From Burkholderiales bacterium (lineage in GTDB: Bacteria > Pseudomonadota > Gammaproteobacteria > Burkholderiales > Burkholderiaceae_C), in contig JAFKGE010000016.1 of NCBI GenBank assembly GCA_017307865.1, positions 158,633-222,632 on the forward strand: a stretch of 64,000 nucleotides of DNA, read 5' to 3'. The notes beneath the pieces are model-generated. The model saw nothing but the letters and a program-made list of their open reading frames with translations. It was not told the origin of the DNA and did no database searches. A program made the position numbers and the translations under genes. Of the stretch, positions 45,707-55,385 are shown one piece after another (position 1 is the stretch's first letter; each line of letters opens with the position of its first letter).

Positions 45707-46786
45707 TCACACCAGGCACTGCTCCAGCCCCTGCACCAGGATGTCGCGCGGCAGGTCGATGCCGATGAACACCATCTTGCTCACGCGCGGCTCGCCCTCG
45801 GCCCAGGCGGGTCCCAGGTCGCTGCCCATGAGCTGGTGCACGCCCTGGAACACCACCTTGCGCTCGGTGCCCTTCATCGACAGCACGCCCTTGTAGCGCA
45901 GCATGCGCGGGCCGTAGATGTTGACCATGGCGCCCAGGAAGTCCTCCAGCCGCGCCGGGTCGAACGCGCGCTCGGAGCGAAACACGAAGCTCTTGACGTC
46001 GTCATCGTGGTGGTGGTGGTGCGCGTGGCCGTGCCCATGCCCATCGTGATCGTGCTGGTGCGAGGGGTGGTCGCAGTGCTCGCCCGCGTGGTCGTGGTCG
46101 TGGTCGTGATGGTGGTGCTCGTGCTCGTCTTCCTTGAGAAATTCGGGGTCGATGTCGAGCTTGGCGTTGAGGTTGAAGCCGCGCAAATCCAGCACCTCGC
46201 CCAGCGCCACCTCGCCGAAATGCACCACGCGCTGCGGCGCGCGCGGGTTCATGTGCTTCAGGCGGTGCTGCAGCGCCTCCAGCTCGTCTTTGCTGACCAA
46301 ATCGGCCTTGCTGATGAAGATCTGGTCGGCAAAGCCCACCTGGCGCTGCGCCTCCAGCCGGTCGTTCAGCTGCTGGGCGGCGTGCTTGGCGTCCACCAGG
46401 GTGATGATGGAGTCGAGCAGAAAGCTCTCGGCGATCTCGTCGTCCATGAAGAAGGTCTGCGCCACCGGGCCGGGGTCGGCCAGGCCGGTGGTCTCGATGA
46501 TGACGCGCTCGAAGTCCAGCAGGCCCTTGCGCTTCTTGGCCGCCAGCAGCTGCAGCGTGGCGCGCAGATCCTCGCGGATGGTGCAGCACACGCAGCCGTT
46601 GCTCATCTGGATGATCTGCTCGCCGTCGTCGTGCACCAGGATTTCGTTGTCGATGTTCTCCTCGCCGAACTCGTTTTCGATCACGGCGATCTTCTGGCCG
46701 TGCGCCTCGCTCAGCACGCGCTGCAGCAGCGTGGTCTTGCCGGAGCCGAGAAAACCGGTGAGGATGGTGGCGGGAATGAGGGCCAT
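45707..46786 (-). CDS. CobW/COG0523 family GTPase with His-rich loop
   Basis: A 359-residue G3E-family GTPase, a likely metallochaperone. It has Walker A TGFLGSGKTTLLQRVL, the metal site NGCVCCTIREDLRATL (CxCC), ETTGLADPGPVAQTFF and the guanine motif SKAD. Between residues ~225 and 265 a run of about 20 histidines mixed with Asp/Glu/Gly probably binds zinc or another metal. The C-terminal CobW_C domain is complete. ATG 46786 is chosen. Its neighbour encodes a DksA lacking zinc ligands. Confidence 0.88.
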   Translation of the reverse strand: MALIPATILTGFLGSGKTTLLQRVLSEAHGQKIAVIENEFGEENIDNEILVHDDGEQIIQMSNGCVCCTIREDLRATLQLLAAKKRKGLLDFERVIIETTGLADPGPVAQTFFMDDEIAESFLLDSIITLVDAKHAAQQLNDRLEAQRQVGFADQIFISKADLVSKDELEALQHRLKHMNPRAPQRVVHFGEVALGEVLDLRGFNLNAKLDIDPEFLKEDEHEHHHHDHDHDHAGEHCDHPSHQHDHDGHGHGHAHHHHHDDDVKSFVFRSERAFDPARLEDFLGAMVNIYGPRMLRYKGVLSMKGTERKVVFQGVHQLMGSDLGPAWAEGEPRVSKMVFIGIDLPRDILVQGLEQCLV

Positions 46787-46808
46787 GCTTGAATCCAGAT
46801 AAGGCAGG

Positions 46809-46825
46809 TGCCCGACCGTCGGGCA
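46809..46825. promoter_or_regulatory. 17-bp palindrome upstream of the COG0523 gene
   Basis: TGCCCGACCGTCGGGCA is a perfect palindrome (8-bp arms, one central base) 22 bp from the GTPase start codon, in the divergent space shared with the aldehyde dehydrogenase gene. It does not match the usual AT-rich Zur box. Candidate operator only. Confidence 0.4.
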
Positions 46826-46982
46826 ACAGGCCAGTTTAGCCAAAGCGCGCCAACCTTGCGCGCCGTCATGTCGTTGCAGGCAACCGGGACTTGCCAGTCA
46901 TGGCAGACTGTCGGGTTGACATGCCACGCGGCGGGCCGCGGCACCGCCTCTTTCCCCACCCCCCTTCCCCGGAGATCTCCCC

Positions 46983-48428
46983 ATGAAAGAGCACCTGCAG
47001 TTCTACATCGACGGCCAATGGGTCGCCCCGGCCAGCGCGCGCAGCCTGGACGTCGTCAACCCCTCCAACGAAGAGGTCGTCGCGCGCATCAGCCTGGGTT
47101 CGGCGGCCGACGTGGACAAGGCCGTGCAGGCCGCGCGCCGGGCCTTCGAGAGCTTCTCGCGCAGCACGCGCGAGGAGCGCGTGGCGCTGCTGGAAAAGGT
47201 GCTGGAGGTCTACAAGCGCCGCGCCGACGAGGTGGCGCAGGCGATTTCGCTGGAAATGGGCGCGCCGCTGTGGCTGTCCAAGGCCGCGCAGGCCGCCATG
47301 GGCGTGGCGCACCTGAAGACCACGCTGGGCGTGCTCAAGGGCTTCGAGTTCGAGACCGTGCACGGCACCACCGCCACGCTGTACGAGCCGGTGGGCGTGG
47401 TGGGCATGATCACGCCCTGGAACTGGCCCATCAACCAGATCATGTGCAAGGTGGCGCCCGCGCTGGCGGCCGGCTGCACGGTGATCCTCAAACCGTCCGA
47501 GATCGCGCCGCTCAGCGGCATCCTGCTGGCCGAGATCATGCACGAAGCCGGCGTGCCGCACGGCGTGTTCAACCTGATCAACGGCGACGGCCCGGGCGTG
47601 GGCGAGGCCATGTCGGTGCACCCCGGCATCGACATGATGACCTTCACCGGCTCCACCCGCGCCGGCATCGCCGTGGCCAAGGCCGCGGCCGACACCGTCA
47701 AGCGCGTGGCGCAGGAGCTGGGCGGCAAGTCGGCCAACATCGTGCTGGACGACGCCGACATCGAGAAGGCCGTCAAGCAGGGCGTGCAGGCCTGCTTCAC
47801 CAACTCGGGCCAGAGCTGCAACGCGCCCACGCGCATGTTCGTGCCGCGCGCCAAGCACGCGCAGGCCATGGGCGTGGCCAAGGCGGTGGCCGAGCGCACG
47901 CAGGTGGCCGACGCCATGACCCCCGAGGGCATGGCCATGGGCCCGGTGGTCAGCCAGGCGCAGTTCAGCAAGATCCAGGGCCTGATCCAGAAGGGCATCG
48001 ACGAAGGCGCCACCCTGGTGGCCGGCGGCACCGGCCGGCCCGAGGGCCTGAGCAAGGGCTATTTCGTCAAGCCCACCGTGTTTGCCGACGTCACGAACGA
48101 CATGACCATCGCGCGCGAGGAGATCTTCGGCCCGGTGCTGGTGATGATCCCCTACGACACCGAGGAAGACGCCATCCGCATGGCCAACGACACGCCCTAC
48201 GGCCTGTCGGGCTACGTGCAGTCGGGCAGCCTGGAGCATGCGCGCCAGGTCGCCGCCCGCCTGCGCACCGGCATGGTGCACCTGAACGGCGCCGGCCCCG
48301 ACGTGGGCGCGCCCTTCGGCGGCTACAAGCAGTCGGGCAACGGCCGCGAATGGGGCGAGCACGGCTTCCGCGAATTCCTGGAAGTCAAGGCCGTGATGGG
48401 CTACGAGCCCAAGCCGGCCAAGGCCTGA
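46983..48428 (+). CDS. NAD(P)-dependent aldehyde dehydrogenase
   Basis: A 481-residue ALDH-superfamily enzyme. The N-terminal YIDGQWVAPASARSLDVVNP, cofactor-binding ITPWNWPINQIMCKVAPALA, TGSTRAGIAVAKAAAD, the general-base glutamate in VAQELGGKSANIVLDD and the catalytic cysteine in FTNSGQSCNAPTRM are intact. GGAG precedes the ATG. The aldehyde substrate is not evident. It is divergent from the COG0523 gene and followed by a structured noncoding region. Confidence 0.92.
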   Translation: MKEHLQFYIDGQWVAPASARSLDVVNPSNEEVVARISLGSAADVDKAVQAARRAFESFSRSTREERVALLEKVLEVYKRRADEVAQAISLEMGAPLWLSKAAQAAMGVAHLKTTLGVLKGFEFETVHGTTATLYEPVGVVGMITPWNWPINQIMCKVAPALAAGCTVILKPSEIAPLSGILLAEIMHEAGVPHGVFNLINGDGPGVGEAMSVHPGIDMMTFTGSTRAGIAVAKAAADTVKRVAQELGGKSANIVLDDADIEKAVKQGVQACFTNSGQSCNAPTRMFVPRAKHAQAMGVAKAVAERTQVADAMTPEGMAMGPVVSQAQFSKIQGLIQKGIDEGATLVAGGTGRPEGLSKGYFVKPTVFADVTNDMTIAREEIFGPVLVMIPYDTEEDAIRMANDTPYGLSGYVQSGSLEHARQVAARLRTGMVHLNGAGPDVGAPFGGYKQSGNGREWGEHGFREFLEVKAVMGYEPKPAKA

Positions 48429-48756
48429 CGCGGCTTCGCATTCGATTCGATAAAACTGTCGGCCGCGGGGCGGGACCCCGCCGTCGGGGTGCCCGGCTCC
48501 GTTCATGTCCCCCGCCGGCCTTCGGCCGGCTCCGCCTTCACTTCACTGCGCCGGGCGCCCCGACGGCCTGATCCGTGGCGTTGCTGGCCGTGCAGGCCGA
48601 CCATCGCCTCGCGCCAAGGGGCTTGGGCGGGCAGCGCAGCGAGGTCAAGGAGGCGATGGCCGTCGCAGACGGACAGCGGGGGACACGAGCGGAGCTGCCC
48701 ACCCAAGTTCCTTGGCGCTCCCCCGCCCATCGTCGCGCCGACCGTCGGCCATGCGG
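48429..48756. repeat. Noncoding GC-rich region built of long inverted repeats
   Basis: No gene is supported here. Bases 48480-48497 pair with 48550-48567 (18 bp, one mismatch), enclosing a perfect GCCGGCC-TTC-GGCCGGC hairpin. Bases 48611-48635 pair with 48694-48718 (25 bp, three mismatches). A third pair is CCATCGCCTC (48601) with GAGGCGATGG (48650). It lies between aldehyde dehydrogenase and convergent xerC. It looks like a palindromic repeat element and may also end transcription. Confidence 0.6.
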
Positions 48757-49743
48757 TCAATCCTTCTTGCGGTGCGCGCGCGGATGCGCCGCGTCGTAGG
48801 CCTTGGCCAGGTGCTGGAAGTCCAGCCGCGTGTAGACCTGCGTGGTGCCGATGCTGGCGTGGCCCAGCAGTTCCTGCACGGCGCGCAGGTCGCCGCTGGA
48901 CTGCAGCAGGTGGCTGGCGAACGAGTGGCGCAGCATGTGCGGGTGCACCGGGGTGGCCAGGCCGGCCTGCAGGCTGCGCCGGCGCAGGCGCTGCCAGATC
49001 GACTGGGCCGTCAGGCGCGTGCCGTGGCGGCCGATGAACAGCGCGCCCTGCGCCCGCGCCGCCTGCGGGCACTGGCCGCGCACCGCCAGCCAGTGCGCCA
49101 GCGCGGCCAGCGCGGCCTGGCCCAGCGGCACGGTGCGGCGCTTGCCGCCCTTGCCCTGCACCTGCACCTCGGCGGCGGGCAGGTCGATCCAGCCGCGGCC
49201 GGCGCGCAGGGCGGCGTCGCTGGCGACGGCGTCCAGGCCCACCACCTCGCCCACGCGCAGGCCGCTGCCGTACAGCAGTTCGACCAGGGCGGCGTCGCGC
49301 GCCTCCAGCCAGGGGTCGGTGGCCTCGCCTTCGGCGTGAAAGTCGGCCAGCCGCACCGCGTCGTCCACGCCCAGCGCCTTGGGCAGCGGGCGCGGCTGAC
49401 GGGGCGCGCGCACGTCCTGCACCGGGTTGGCGGCCACGCGGCCCTCGCGCCCCAGCCAGGCGTAAAAACCGCGCCAGCCCGACAGCACCAGCGCGATGCC
49501 GCGCCCGCTGCGCCCGCCGGCATGCATCTGCGCCACCCAGCGGCGCACGTGGGCCGGCTGCACGGCCAGCAGGCCGATGCCGGCGGCGGCGGCCAAGCCG
49601 CTCAGTTTTTCGAGGTCCAGGCCGTAGAGCGTGACGGTGCGCGCGGCCAGGCGCCGCTCGACGCGCACGTGCTCCAGGTAGCGCTCCACCAGCGCCGCGT
49701 CGGCGGGCGCGGCGTCCAGCGGTGGCGCGCCGTCGTTGCTCAT
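48757..49743 (-). CDS. xerC: Tyrosine recombinase XerC
   Basis: A 328-residue recombinase resolving chromosome dimers at dif with XerD. The catalytic residues are visible: Arg in YGSGLRVGEVVGL, Lys in QVQGKGGKRRTVPLG, His/Arg in VHPHMLRHSFASHLL, His in LLGHASIGTTQVYTRLD with the nucleophilic Tyr. The dapF-DUF484-xerC order matches the conserved proteobacterial arrangement, so this is the housekeeping enzyme and not a phage integrase. Confidence 0.94.
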   Translation of the reverse strand: MSNDGAPPLDAAPADAALVERYLEHVRVERRLAARTVTLYGLDLEKLSGLAAAAGIGLLAVQPAHVRRWVAQMHAGGRSGRGIALVLSGWRGFYAWLGREGRVAANPVQDVRAPRQPRPLPKALGVDDAVRLADFHAEGEATDPWLEARDAALVELLYGSGLRVGEVVGLDAVASDAALRAGRGWIDLPAAEVQVQGKGGKRRTVPLGQAALAALAHWLAVRGQCPQAARAQGALFIGRHGTRLTAQSIWQRLRRRSLQAGLATPVHPHMLRHSFASHLLQSSGDLRAVQELLGHASIGTTQVYTRLDFQHLAKAYDAAHPRAHRKKD

Positions 49744-49800
49744 TGATTGATAGCTTGTCGCGCTTGATGCACGGGGGCTACAACCCGATTCGGCTTGAAA
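49742..49800 (+). repeat. ATAGCTGC-type dispersed repeat, copy 7
   Basis: Reads TTGATAGCTTGTCGCGCTTG as ATTGATTGATAGCTTGTCGC plus GCTTGATGCACGGGGGC, and ends GGCTACAACCCGATT. It fills the gap between the DUF484 gene and the xerC start codon. Confidence 0.78.
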
Positions 49801-49801
49801 A

Positions 49802-50470
49802 TCACATGCTGCGCAGGCGCGACAGCGAAGCGCTGGCCAGCTCGCCGATGCGCTCCAGGAAGTCGGTGGCCATGCCGGCCTCGTAGCGCGCGGCGTCGGG
49901 CGAGGCCAGCACCAGCAGGCCGAAGGCGGGCGTGCTGGCGTTGGGGCGCAGCGGCAGCAGCACCAGCGAGGCGGCGGCCTGCGGGTCTTCCAGCCACTGC
50001 ACGGCCTCGAAGCCGGCGTTGACGCCGCAATACGGCGCGCTCAGCGACGAGGCCAGGCTCTTGACGTCGTCGCTGGCGCCGACGGCGAAGGATTCCTGCG
50101 CGTAGACCTCGGCCACGTCCCACAGGCGCAGCGCGGCCTGCGGCACGTTGAACTGGGCGCAGATCTCGCTCAGCAGCACCACCGGCAGGTCGACCGCGCG
50201 GTGCACCAGAAACAGCTGGCGCGACCAGCGCTGCAGCTTGTCGCCGATCAGCATGTTCTCGTTGCCGTGGCGCATCAGCTCCATCAGGCGCTGCTCCAGC
50301 ACCTTGATCTTCTCGCGCAGCATCTCGGCCTGGCGCTCCTGCAGGCTGACGGCGCGCCCGCCGTGCGGGCTGGTCAGCTGCACCGCGGTCAGCAGCTCGG
50401 CGTGGCGCTCGAAGAAGTCGGGCGTCTGGATCAGGAACTCGGCGATGTCTTGTTCGGTGATGGGGTTCAT
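49802..50470 (-). CDS. DUF484 family protein
   Basis: A 222-residue protein. The N-terminal ITEQDIAEFLIQTPDFFERH and SLQERQAEMLREKIKVLEQR coiled segment are typical of DUF484, which is GAF-like in its C-terminal half (SLVLLPLRPNASTPAFGLLV). Its role is unknown, though it is widely encoded between dapF and xerC, as here. ATG 50470 is chosen. Confidence 0.87.
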   Translation of the reverse strand: MNPITEQDIAEFLIQTPDFFERHAELLTAVQLTSPHGGRAVSLQERQAEMLREKIKVLEQRLMELMRHGNENMLIGDKLQRWSRQLFLVHRAVDLPVVLLSEICAQFNVPQAALRLWDVAEVYAQESFAVGASDDVKSLASSLSAPYCGVNAGFEAVQWLEDPQAAASLVLLPLRPNASTPAFGLLVLASPDAARYEAGMATDFLERIGELASASLSRLRSM

Positions 50471-50495
50471 GGCGATGCGGGCCGCGCGGGCCGGG

Positions 50496-51413
50496 TCAGG
50501 AAAGCTCATCGGGCAGCTCAATGCTGCCCTCGAACACGGTCTCGGCCGGGCCGGTGAGCAAGACCGAATCGGTGGCGCCGCCGGCCCATTCGATGGTCAG
50601 CCGGCCGCCGTGCGTGGCCACGTCGACGCGGCCGTCCAGCAGGCCCAGGCGAATGCCCGCCACCACGGCGGCGCAGGCGCCGGTGCCACAGGCCAGGGTC
50701 TCGCCGGCGCCGCGCTCGTACACGCGCAGGCGGATGTGGGCGCGATCGACGACCTGCATGAAGCCGGCGTTGACGCGGCGCGCAAAGGCCGGGTGGCGCT
50801 CGATCAGCGGGCCCTGGCTGAGCACCGGCGCGCGCTCCACGTCGTCGACCAGGGCGACGGCGTGCGGGTTGCCCATGGACACCAATGCTATATTTATAGT
50901 AGCTGCTTGCGCTTGATCGGCGGGGGCCAGCGCCTCATTCGGCGTCAAACGCAGCGGCCACATGCGCCACGGCCCGTCGGCCCGCGGCGCCGGCACCGGC
51001 GTCAGGCCCGTCGGGTCGAAGGGCAGCGCCGCCAGCTCGAACACGGGCGCGCCCATGTCCACCGTGACGCGGCCGTCCTCGGCCTCGGTCAGCTCGATCA
51101 CGCCGCGCTGCACCTTGACGCGGATGCGGCGCTTGTCGGTCAGCCCGCGCCCGCGCACGTGGCGCACGAAGCAGCGCGCACCGTTGCCGCAATGCTCCAC
51201 CTCGCCGCCGTCGGCGTTGTGGATCACGTACTCGAAGTCCACGTCGGCGCTGGGCGCCGGCCGCACGCTGAGGATCTGGTCGGCGCCGACGCCGAAGTGG
51301 CGGTCGGCCAGCCAGCGGTACTGCGCCGCGCTCAGGTTCAGCGGGCCATGCAGCTCGTCGAGCACCACGAAATCGTTGCCCGCGCCCTGCATCTTGGTAA
51401 AGCGAATGCGCAT
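50496..51413 (-). CDS. dapF: Diaminopimelate epimerase with in-frame repeat insertion
   Basis: A 305-residue cofactor-independent epimerase converting LL- to meso-diaminopimelate for lysine and the wall. The two catalytic cysteines are in [14 protein letters not shown] and [14 protein letters not shown], and [15 protein letters not shown] opens the protein. Between WPLRL and [12 protein letters not shown] lies an extra segment [20 protein letters not shown], encoded by a dispersed repeat (50885-50938). It lengthens a loop by about 12 residues with both catalytic halves intact. Confidence 0.94.
   Translation of the reverse strand: MRIRFTKMQGAGNDFVVLDELHGPLNLSAAQYRWLADRHFGVGADQILSVRPAPSADVDFEYVIHNADGGEVEHCGNGARCFVRHVRGRGLTDKRRIRVKVQRGVIELTEAEDGRVTVDMGAPVFELAALPFDPTGLTPVPAPRADGPWRMWPLRLTPNEALAPADQAQAATINIALVSMGNPHAVALVDDVERAPVLSQGPLIERHPAFARRVNAGFMQVVDRAHIRLRVYERGAGETLACGTGACAAVVAGIRLGLLDGRVDVATHGGRLTIEWAGGATDSVLLTGPAETVFEGSIELPDELS
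50885..50938 (+). repeat. ATAGCTGC-type dispersed repeat inside dapF, copy 8
   Basis: Reads GCTATATTTATAGTAGCTGC, then TTGCGCTTGATCGGCGGGGGCC and GCGCCTCATTC. It is the only copy entirely inside a metabolic enzyme gene apart from uvrA. On the coding strand it reads through in-frame. Confidence 0.85.
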
Positions 51414-51466
51414 GGGGCGGAATTATCGCCTTATCCTCTGATGCTCACGCCTGCACGAGAGCCGCC

Positions 51467-52009
51467 ATGCGCATCCCCGACTGGAGCCCCGAACGCAAAC
51501 CTCAGCCCACCGAACTGGTCGACGCCATCCTGGCGCGCCGCGGCGGCCAGCTGCTCAACCTGGACCGCGCCCTGCTGTGGAGCGAGCCATTGGCGCGCGG
51601 CTGGAACGTCTACCTGAAGGCCGTGCGCACCGAACTGCCCACCAGCCGCAAGCTGCGCGAGCTGGGCATCTGCACCGTCGCGCTGCTGACCGGCGCGCAC
51701 TACGAATACCAGCACCACGCGCCCGACTTTCTGGCCGCCGGCGGCACGCAGGCCGAGCTGGATGCCCTGCACCGCGTGCTCGCCGCCGATGCCCGCCGCG
51801 CCGCCGACCCGGCGCTGGGCGAAGTCGAGCAGCTGGTGCTGCGCTACGCCGCGCAGATGACGCTGGACGTGCGGGTCGAGGACGCGCTGTTCGACGCATT
51901 GAAGACGCACTTCGACACCACGCAGCTGGTCGAGCTGACCAGCGCCATCGCCACCTACAACATGGTGGCGCGCTTTCTGGTGGCGCTGGGCGTGACGCCG
52001 GAAGCATGA
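51467..52009 (+). CDS. Carboxymuconolactone decarboxylase family protein
   Basis: A 180-residue AhpD/CMD-fold protein. NVYLKAVRTELPTSRKLREL, GICTVALLTGAHYEYQHHAP and the C-terminal TTQLVELTSAIATYNMVARFL fit the family. The CXXC pair of AhpD-type peroxidases is absent, and the Glu/His of the YEYQHH stretch remains. Function unassigned. It is divergent from dapF and followed by a dispersed repeat. Confidence 0.85.
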   Translation: MRIPDWSPERKPQPTELVDAILARRGGQLLNLDRALLWSEPLARGWNVYLKAVRTELPTSRKLRELGICTVALLTGAHYEYQHHAPDFLAAGGTQAELDALHRVLAADARRAADPALGEVEQLVLRYAAQMTLDVRVEDALFDALKTHFDTTQLVELTSAIATYNMVARFLVALGVTPEA

Positions 52010-52024
52010 AGCGCACAGCACCTG

Positions 52025-52082
52025 CTTACTATCTGTTTAGTAGCGACTTGCGCTTGCTGCACAAGCGCCAGAGGTCGATTTG
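52025..52082 (+). repeat. ATAGCTGC-type dispersed repeat, copy 9
   Basis: Reads ACTATCTGTTTAGTAGCGAC, then TTGCGCTTGCTGCACAAGCG and CCAGAGG. It keeps both GCGCTTG and CAAGCGC halves, so the hairpin is evident. It separates the CMD-like gene from the TOPRIM gene. Confidence 0.85.
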
Positions 52083-52108
52083 ACCAAGATTCTTTGCGGC
52101 ACGACCCC

Positions 52109-52789
52109 ATGCACCGCTTTCAGGCCAGCGCCAAACTGATCGACAGCCAGCGGCACGGCGCCGGCTGCGAGCTGTTCCTGGTCGAGGGCGACTCGGCCGC
52201 CGGCGCGGTGGCCGCCGTGCGCGACGCGCGCACCCAGGCCGTGCTGCCGCTGCAAGGCAAGCCGCTGAACGCCTGGCGCGCCAGCCCGGCGCGTGTCGCG
52301 GCCTACCCGCTGTACCCGCAGCTGGCCGGCGCGCTGGGCCTGCCCTCGGCCACGCCGGGCGCGGACCTGGACCCGGCGGCGCTGCGCTTCGAGCGCCTGC
52401 TGCTGCTGCTCGACCCGGACGCCGACGGGGTGCACATCGGCGCGCTGATGCTCCTGTATTTGCAGCGCTTTGCGCCCGCCCTGCTTGCGCAGCAGCGCGT
52501 CTGGATGGTCAGGGCCCCAGCCGCCGGCCTGCGCGTGGCCGCGCGCGACAGCGGCGAAATCGAGGACGTGTGGGCCGATACGCCCGAGCAGGCGCGCGCC
52601 CTGCGCGAGCACGCGGCGGCGCAGGCCGAGCGCTGGCTGGTGCTGCGCGACTGGGGCTTTCGCGGCCTGGCCAGCCTGCCGCCGGAGGTGCTGCGCGCCA
52701 CCTGCGTCGATCCGGCCACGCGCCGCGCCGACGCCGTCACGCCGGCGCAGCTGCGGGCGGTGACCGACGTCTTCGGCGGCGCCGGTTGA
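52109..52789 (+). CDS. Stand-alone GyrB/ParE-like TOPRIM protein
   Basis: A 226-residue protein equal to only the C-terminal part of a type IIA topoisomerase B subunit. It has GCELFLVEGDSAAG (catalytic Glu), AVLPLQGKPLNA, LLLLDPDADGVHIGAL (DxDxDG metal motif), and RGLASLPPEVLRATCVDPAT, which matches the YKGLGEM...TTMDP tail of GyrB. The GHKL ATPase and transducer domains are missing, and the sequence before the ATG is a dispersed repeat and not coding remnants. ATG 52109 is chosen; TTG 52094 is possible. Either a decayed duplicate or an independent TOPRIM protein. Confidence 0.8.
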   Translation: MHRFQASAKLIDSQRHGAGCELFLVEGDSAAGAVAAVRDARTQAVLPLQGKPLNAWRASPARVAAYPLYPQLAGALGLPSATPGADLDPAALRFERLLLLLDPDADGVHIGALMLLYLQRFAPALLAQQRVWMVRAPAAGLRVAARDSGEIEDVWADTPEQARALREHAAAQAERWLVLRDWGFRGLASLPPEVLRATCVDPATRRADAVTPAQLRAVTDVFGGAG

Positions 52790-52816
52790 ACGCCGGCCGG
52801 CGCGGGCACCCGGGCC

Positions 52817-53884
<1,068 letters not shown>

Positions 53885-53906
53885 GCCGCGATTGTGCCGG
53901 CGGCCC

Positions 53907-55370
53907 TCACTGCGTCAGCCAGTTGCCCAGGCCGCGGTAGAAGGCGCGGTTGAAGCGGCCGAAGAAGTCGGCGCCGCCGGGGTTCTGGCAGCTGGCGCTG
54001 CCGCCGTGCAGCGCGCCCACCACGTAGCGCGTGCTGCCCAGCTGCGTCCAGATGGCCGCGCCGCTGCTGCCGGGTTCGGTGGTGCCCTGCGTCCAGCCGA
54101 TCTGCAGCAGCGAGCCGGCGTCGGCGCTGGCGGCGCTGCAGGTGCCCGTGCCGCAGTTGGCAAAGCCGGTGACGGCGCCCACGCTGTCCTTTTGCAGGTC
54201 ACCCTCGGGATGGTGGATGGACACCACGCCGGCCCCCACGCCCACGCCGTCGCCGAAGTAGGAGCCGGCAAACACCACGTTCGCCGGCGGTGCGCTGTTG
54301 AGTTGCAGCAGCGTGCTGTCCACGCCCGAATCGGTGAACAGCAGCTTGGCGCCGCTGGTCAGGCGCGTGGACGCCGGGTCGACCTTGGGCGAGGCGTTGC
54401 ACGCGGCGGCGCGGAAGAACCAGTAGGTGATGAGGCTGGCGGCGCTGGCGTCGTCGGCGATGCAGTGCGCCGCCGTCAGCAGGCGCGGCGTGCGGCTGCC
54501 GCGCGTGTCGTTCAGCAGGGTGCCGGTGCACAGGTAGCTGCCGTCGGGCTTGGTGAACAGCAGCTGCGCCACCGAGCGGCTCTCGGCGTCCAGCGCGGGG
54601 GTGCACATCACGTCCAGGTTGCAGCTGCCGGCGGTGCCGATGTCGTTTTCGGTCTTGACGGCGGCCAGCGCCTGCTCCACCGTCTGGCTCAGGTGCGACA
54701 GTTGCGGCACGGCCAGCCGCAGCTGGGCCGGGCTGGCGCCGGGCGACAGTTGCAGCTCCAGCGTGCCGACGGCGCCCGGCGTGTCGGGGCCCCACAGCAG
54801 GGCGGCCGCGCCTTGCGGGGCCTGGGCCGCCGCCTGCTCGACCACCGGCGATCCGGGCGCGCCGTAAAAGCGCAGCCGGGTGCCGGCCGGCGCCTCGTCC
54901 ACGCGCACGCCCAGGCGCAGGGCCTGGGCGCCGGGCGAATCGAAGGCCAGCGCCGCCACCTGGCTGCCGTCGGGCAGGGGCTGCCACTGCAGGCGCGCGG
55001 CCAGCGCGGCGGCGTCGGCGGTGGCGGCGACGGCGCGGCCGACGCCGATTTGCAGCGGTGCGCTCTTGCCGTCACCGGCGCTCAGTTTGAGCGCCGCCAG
55101 CGGCCCCAGTTCGACCCGCGGCACCACGGTGCCGGCCGGCAGGCGGCTGACCGCGACGGCGGCCGGCGCGGACAGGGCAGCCTTGTTGGGCAGGGCGGCG
55201 GTGTCCAGCGGCTCGATGCGGTCGGCGGCCGCGGGCGGCGGTGCCGGCGGCGTGGGGGTGGGCGCGGGCGGCGGCGCGGGCGGCGGGCTGTCGGAGCCGC
55301 CGCCACAGGCGCCGAGACCAAGGGCGAGGACGCAGGACAGCGCCAGGGCGATGCGATGTGAAGGGGTCAT
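53907..55370 (-). CDS. Secreted trypsin-like serine protease, probable lipoprotein
   Basis: A 487-residue S1-family protease, similar in layout to lysyl endopeptidases. A lipoprotein signal ends in lipobox LGAC at about residues 19-22, followed by a Pro-rich linker. The N-terminal half (to ~250) is a beta-rich pre-domain. The catalytic triad is His in [14 protein letters not shown], Asp in [11 protein letters not shown] and Ser in [12 protein letters not shown], with several cysteines for disulfides. It follows an I78-type inhibitor gene by only 15 bp, so the two are probably co-expressed. Confidence 0.87.
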   Translation of the reverse strand: MTPSHRIALALSCVLALGLGACGGGSDSPPPAPPPAPTPTPPAPPPAAADRIEPLDTAALPNKAALSAPAAVAVSRLPAGTVVPRVELGPLAALKLSAGDGKSAPLQIGVGRAVAATADAAALAARLQWQPLPDGSQVAALAFDSPGAQALRLGVRVDEAPAGTRLRFYGAPGSPVVEQAAAQAPQGAAALLWGPDTPGAVGTLELQLSPGASPAQLRLAVPQLSHLSQTVEQALAAVKTENDIGTAGSCNLDVMCTPALDAESRSVAQLLFTKPDGSYLCTGTLLNDTRGSRTPRLLTAAHCIADDASAASLITYWFFRAAACNASPKVDPASTRLTSGAKLLFTDSGVDSTLLQLNSAPPANVVFAGSYFGDGVGVGAGVVSIHHPEGDLQKDSVGAVTGFANCGTGTCSAASADAGSLLQIGWTQGTTEPGSSGAAIWTQLGSTRYVVGALHGGSASCQNPGGADFFGRFNRAFYRGLGNWLTQ

Positions 55371-55385
55371 GCGAAGAGTCTCAGG

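Noticed and set aside
46009..46135. Low-complexity GTG/CAC-rich DNA that could be taken for a microsatellite repeat
   Set aside because: It codes in-frame for the His-rich metal loop of the COG0523 GTPase, a common trait of this family.
46916..46944. TTGACA as a -35 for the aldehyde dehydrogenase gene
   Set aside because: No acceptable -10 at 16-18 bp; the following bases are almost all G and C.
46787..46982. Zur box between the COG0523 and aldehyde dehydrogenase genes
   Set aside because: No AT-rich GTTATN-type palindrome is present; the only strong palindrome is GC-rich.
48757..49743. Tyrosine recombinase as a sign of an integrated element
   Set aside because: Gene order dapF-DUF484-xerC and sequence motifs fit the housekeeping XerC; no att sites or phage genes nearby.
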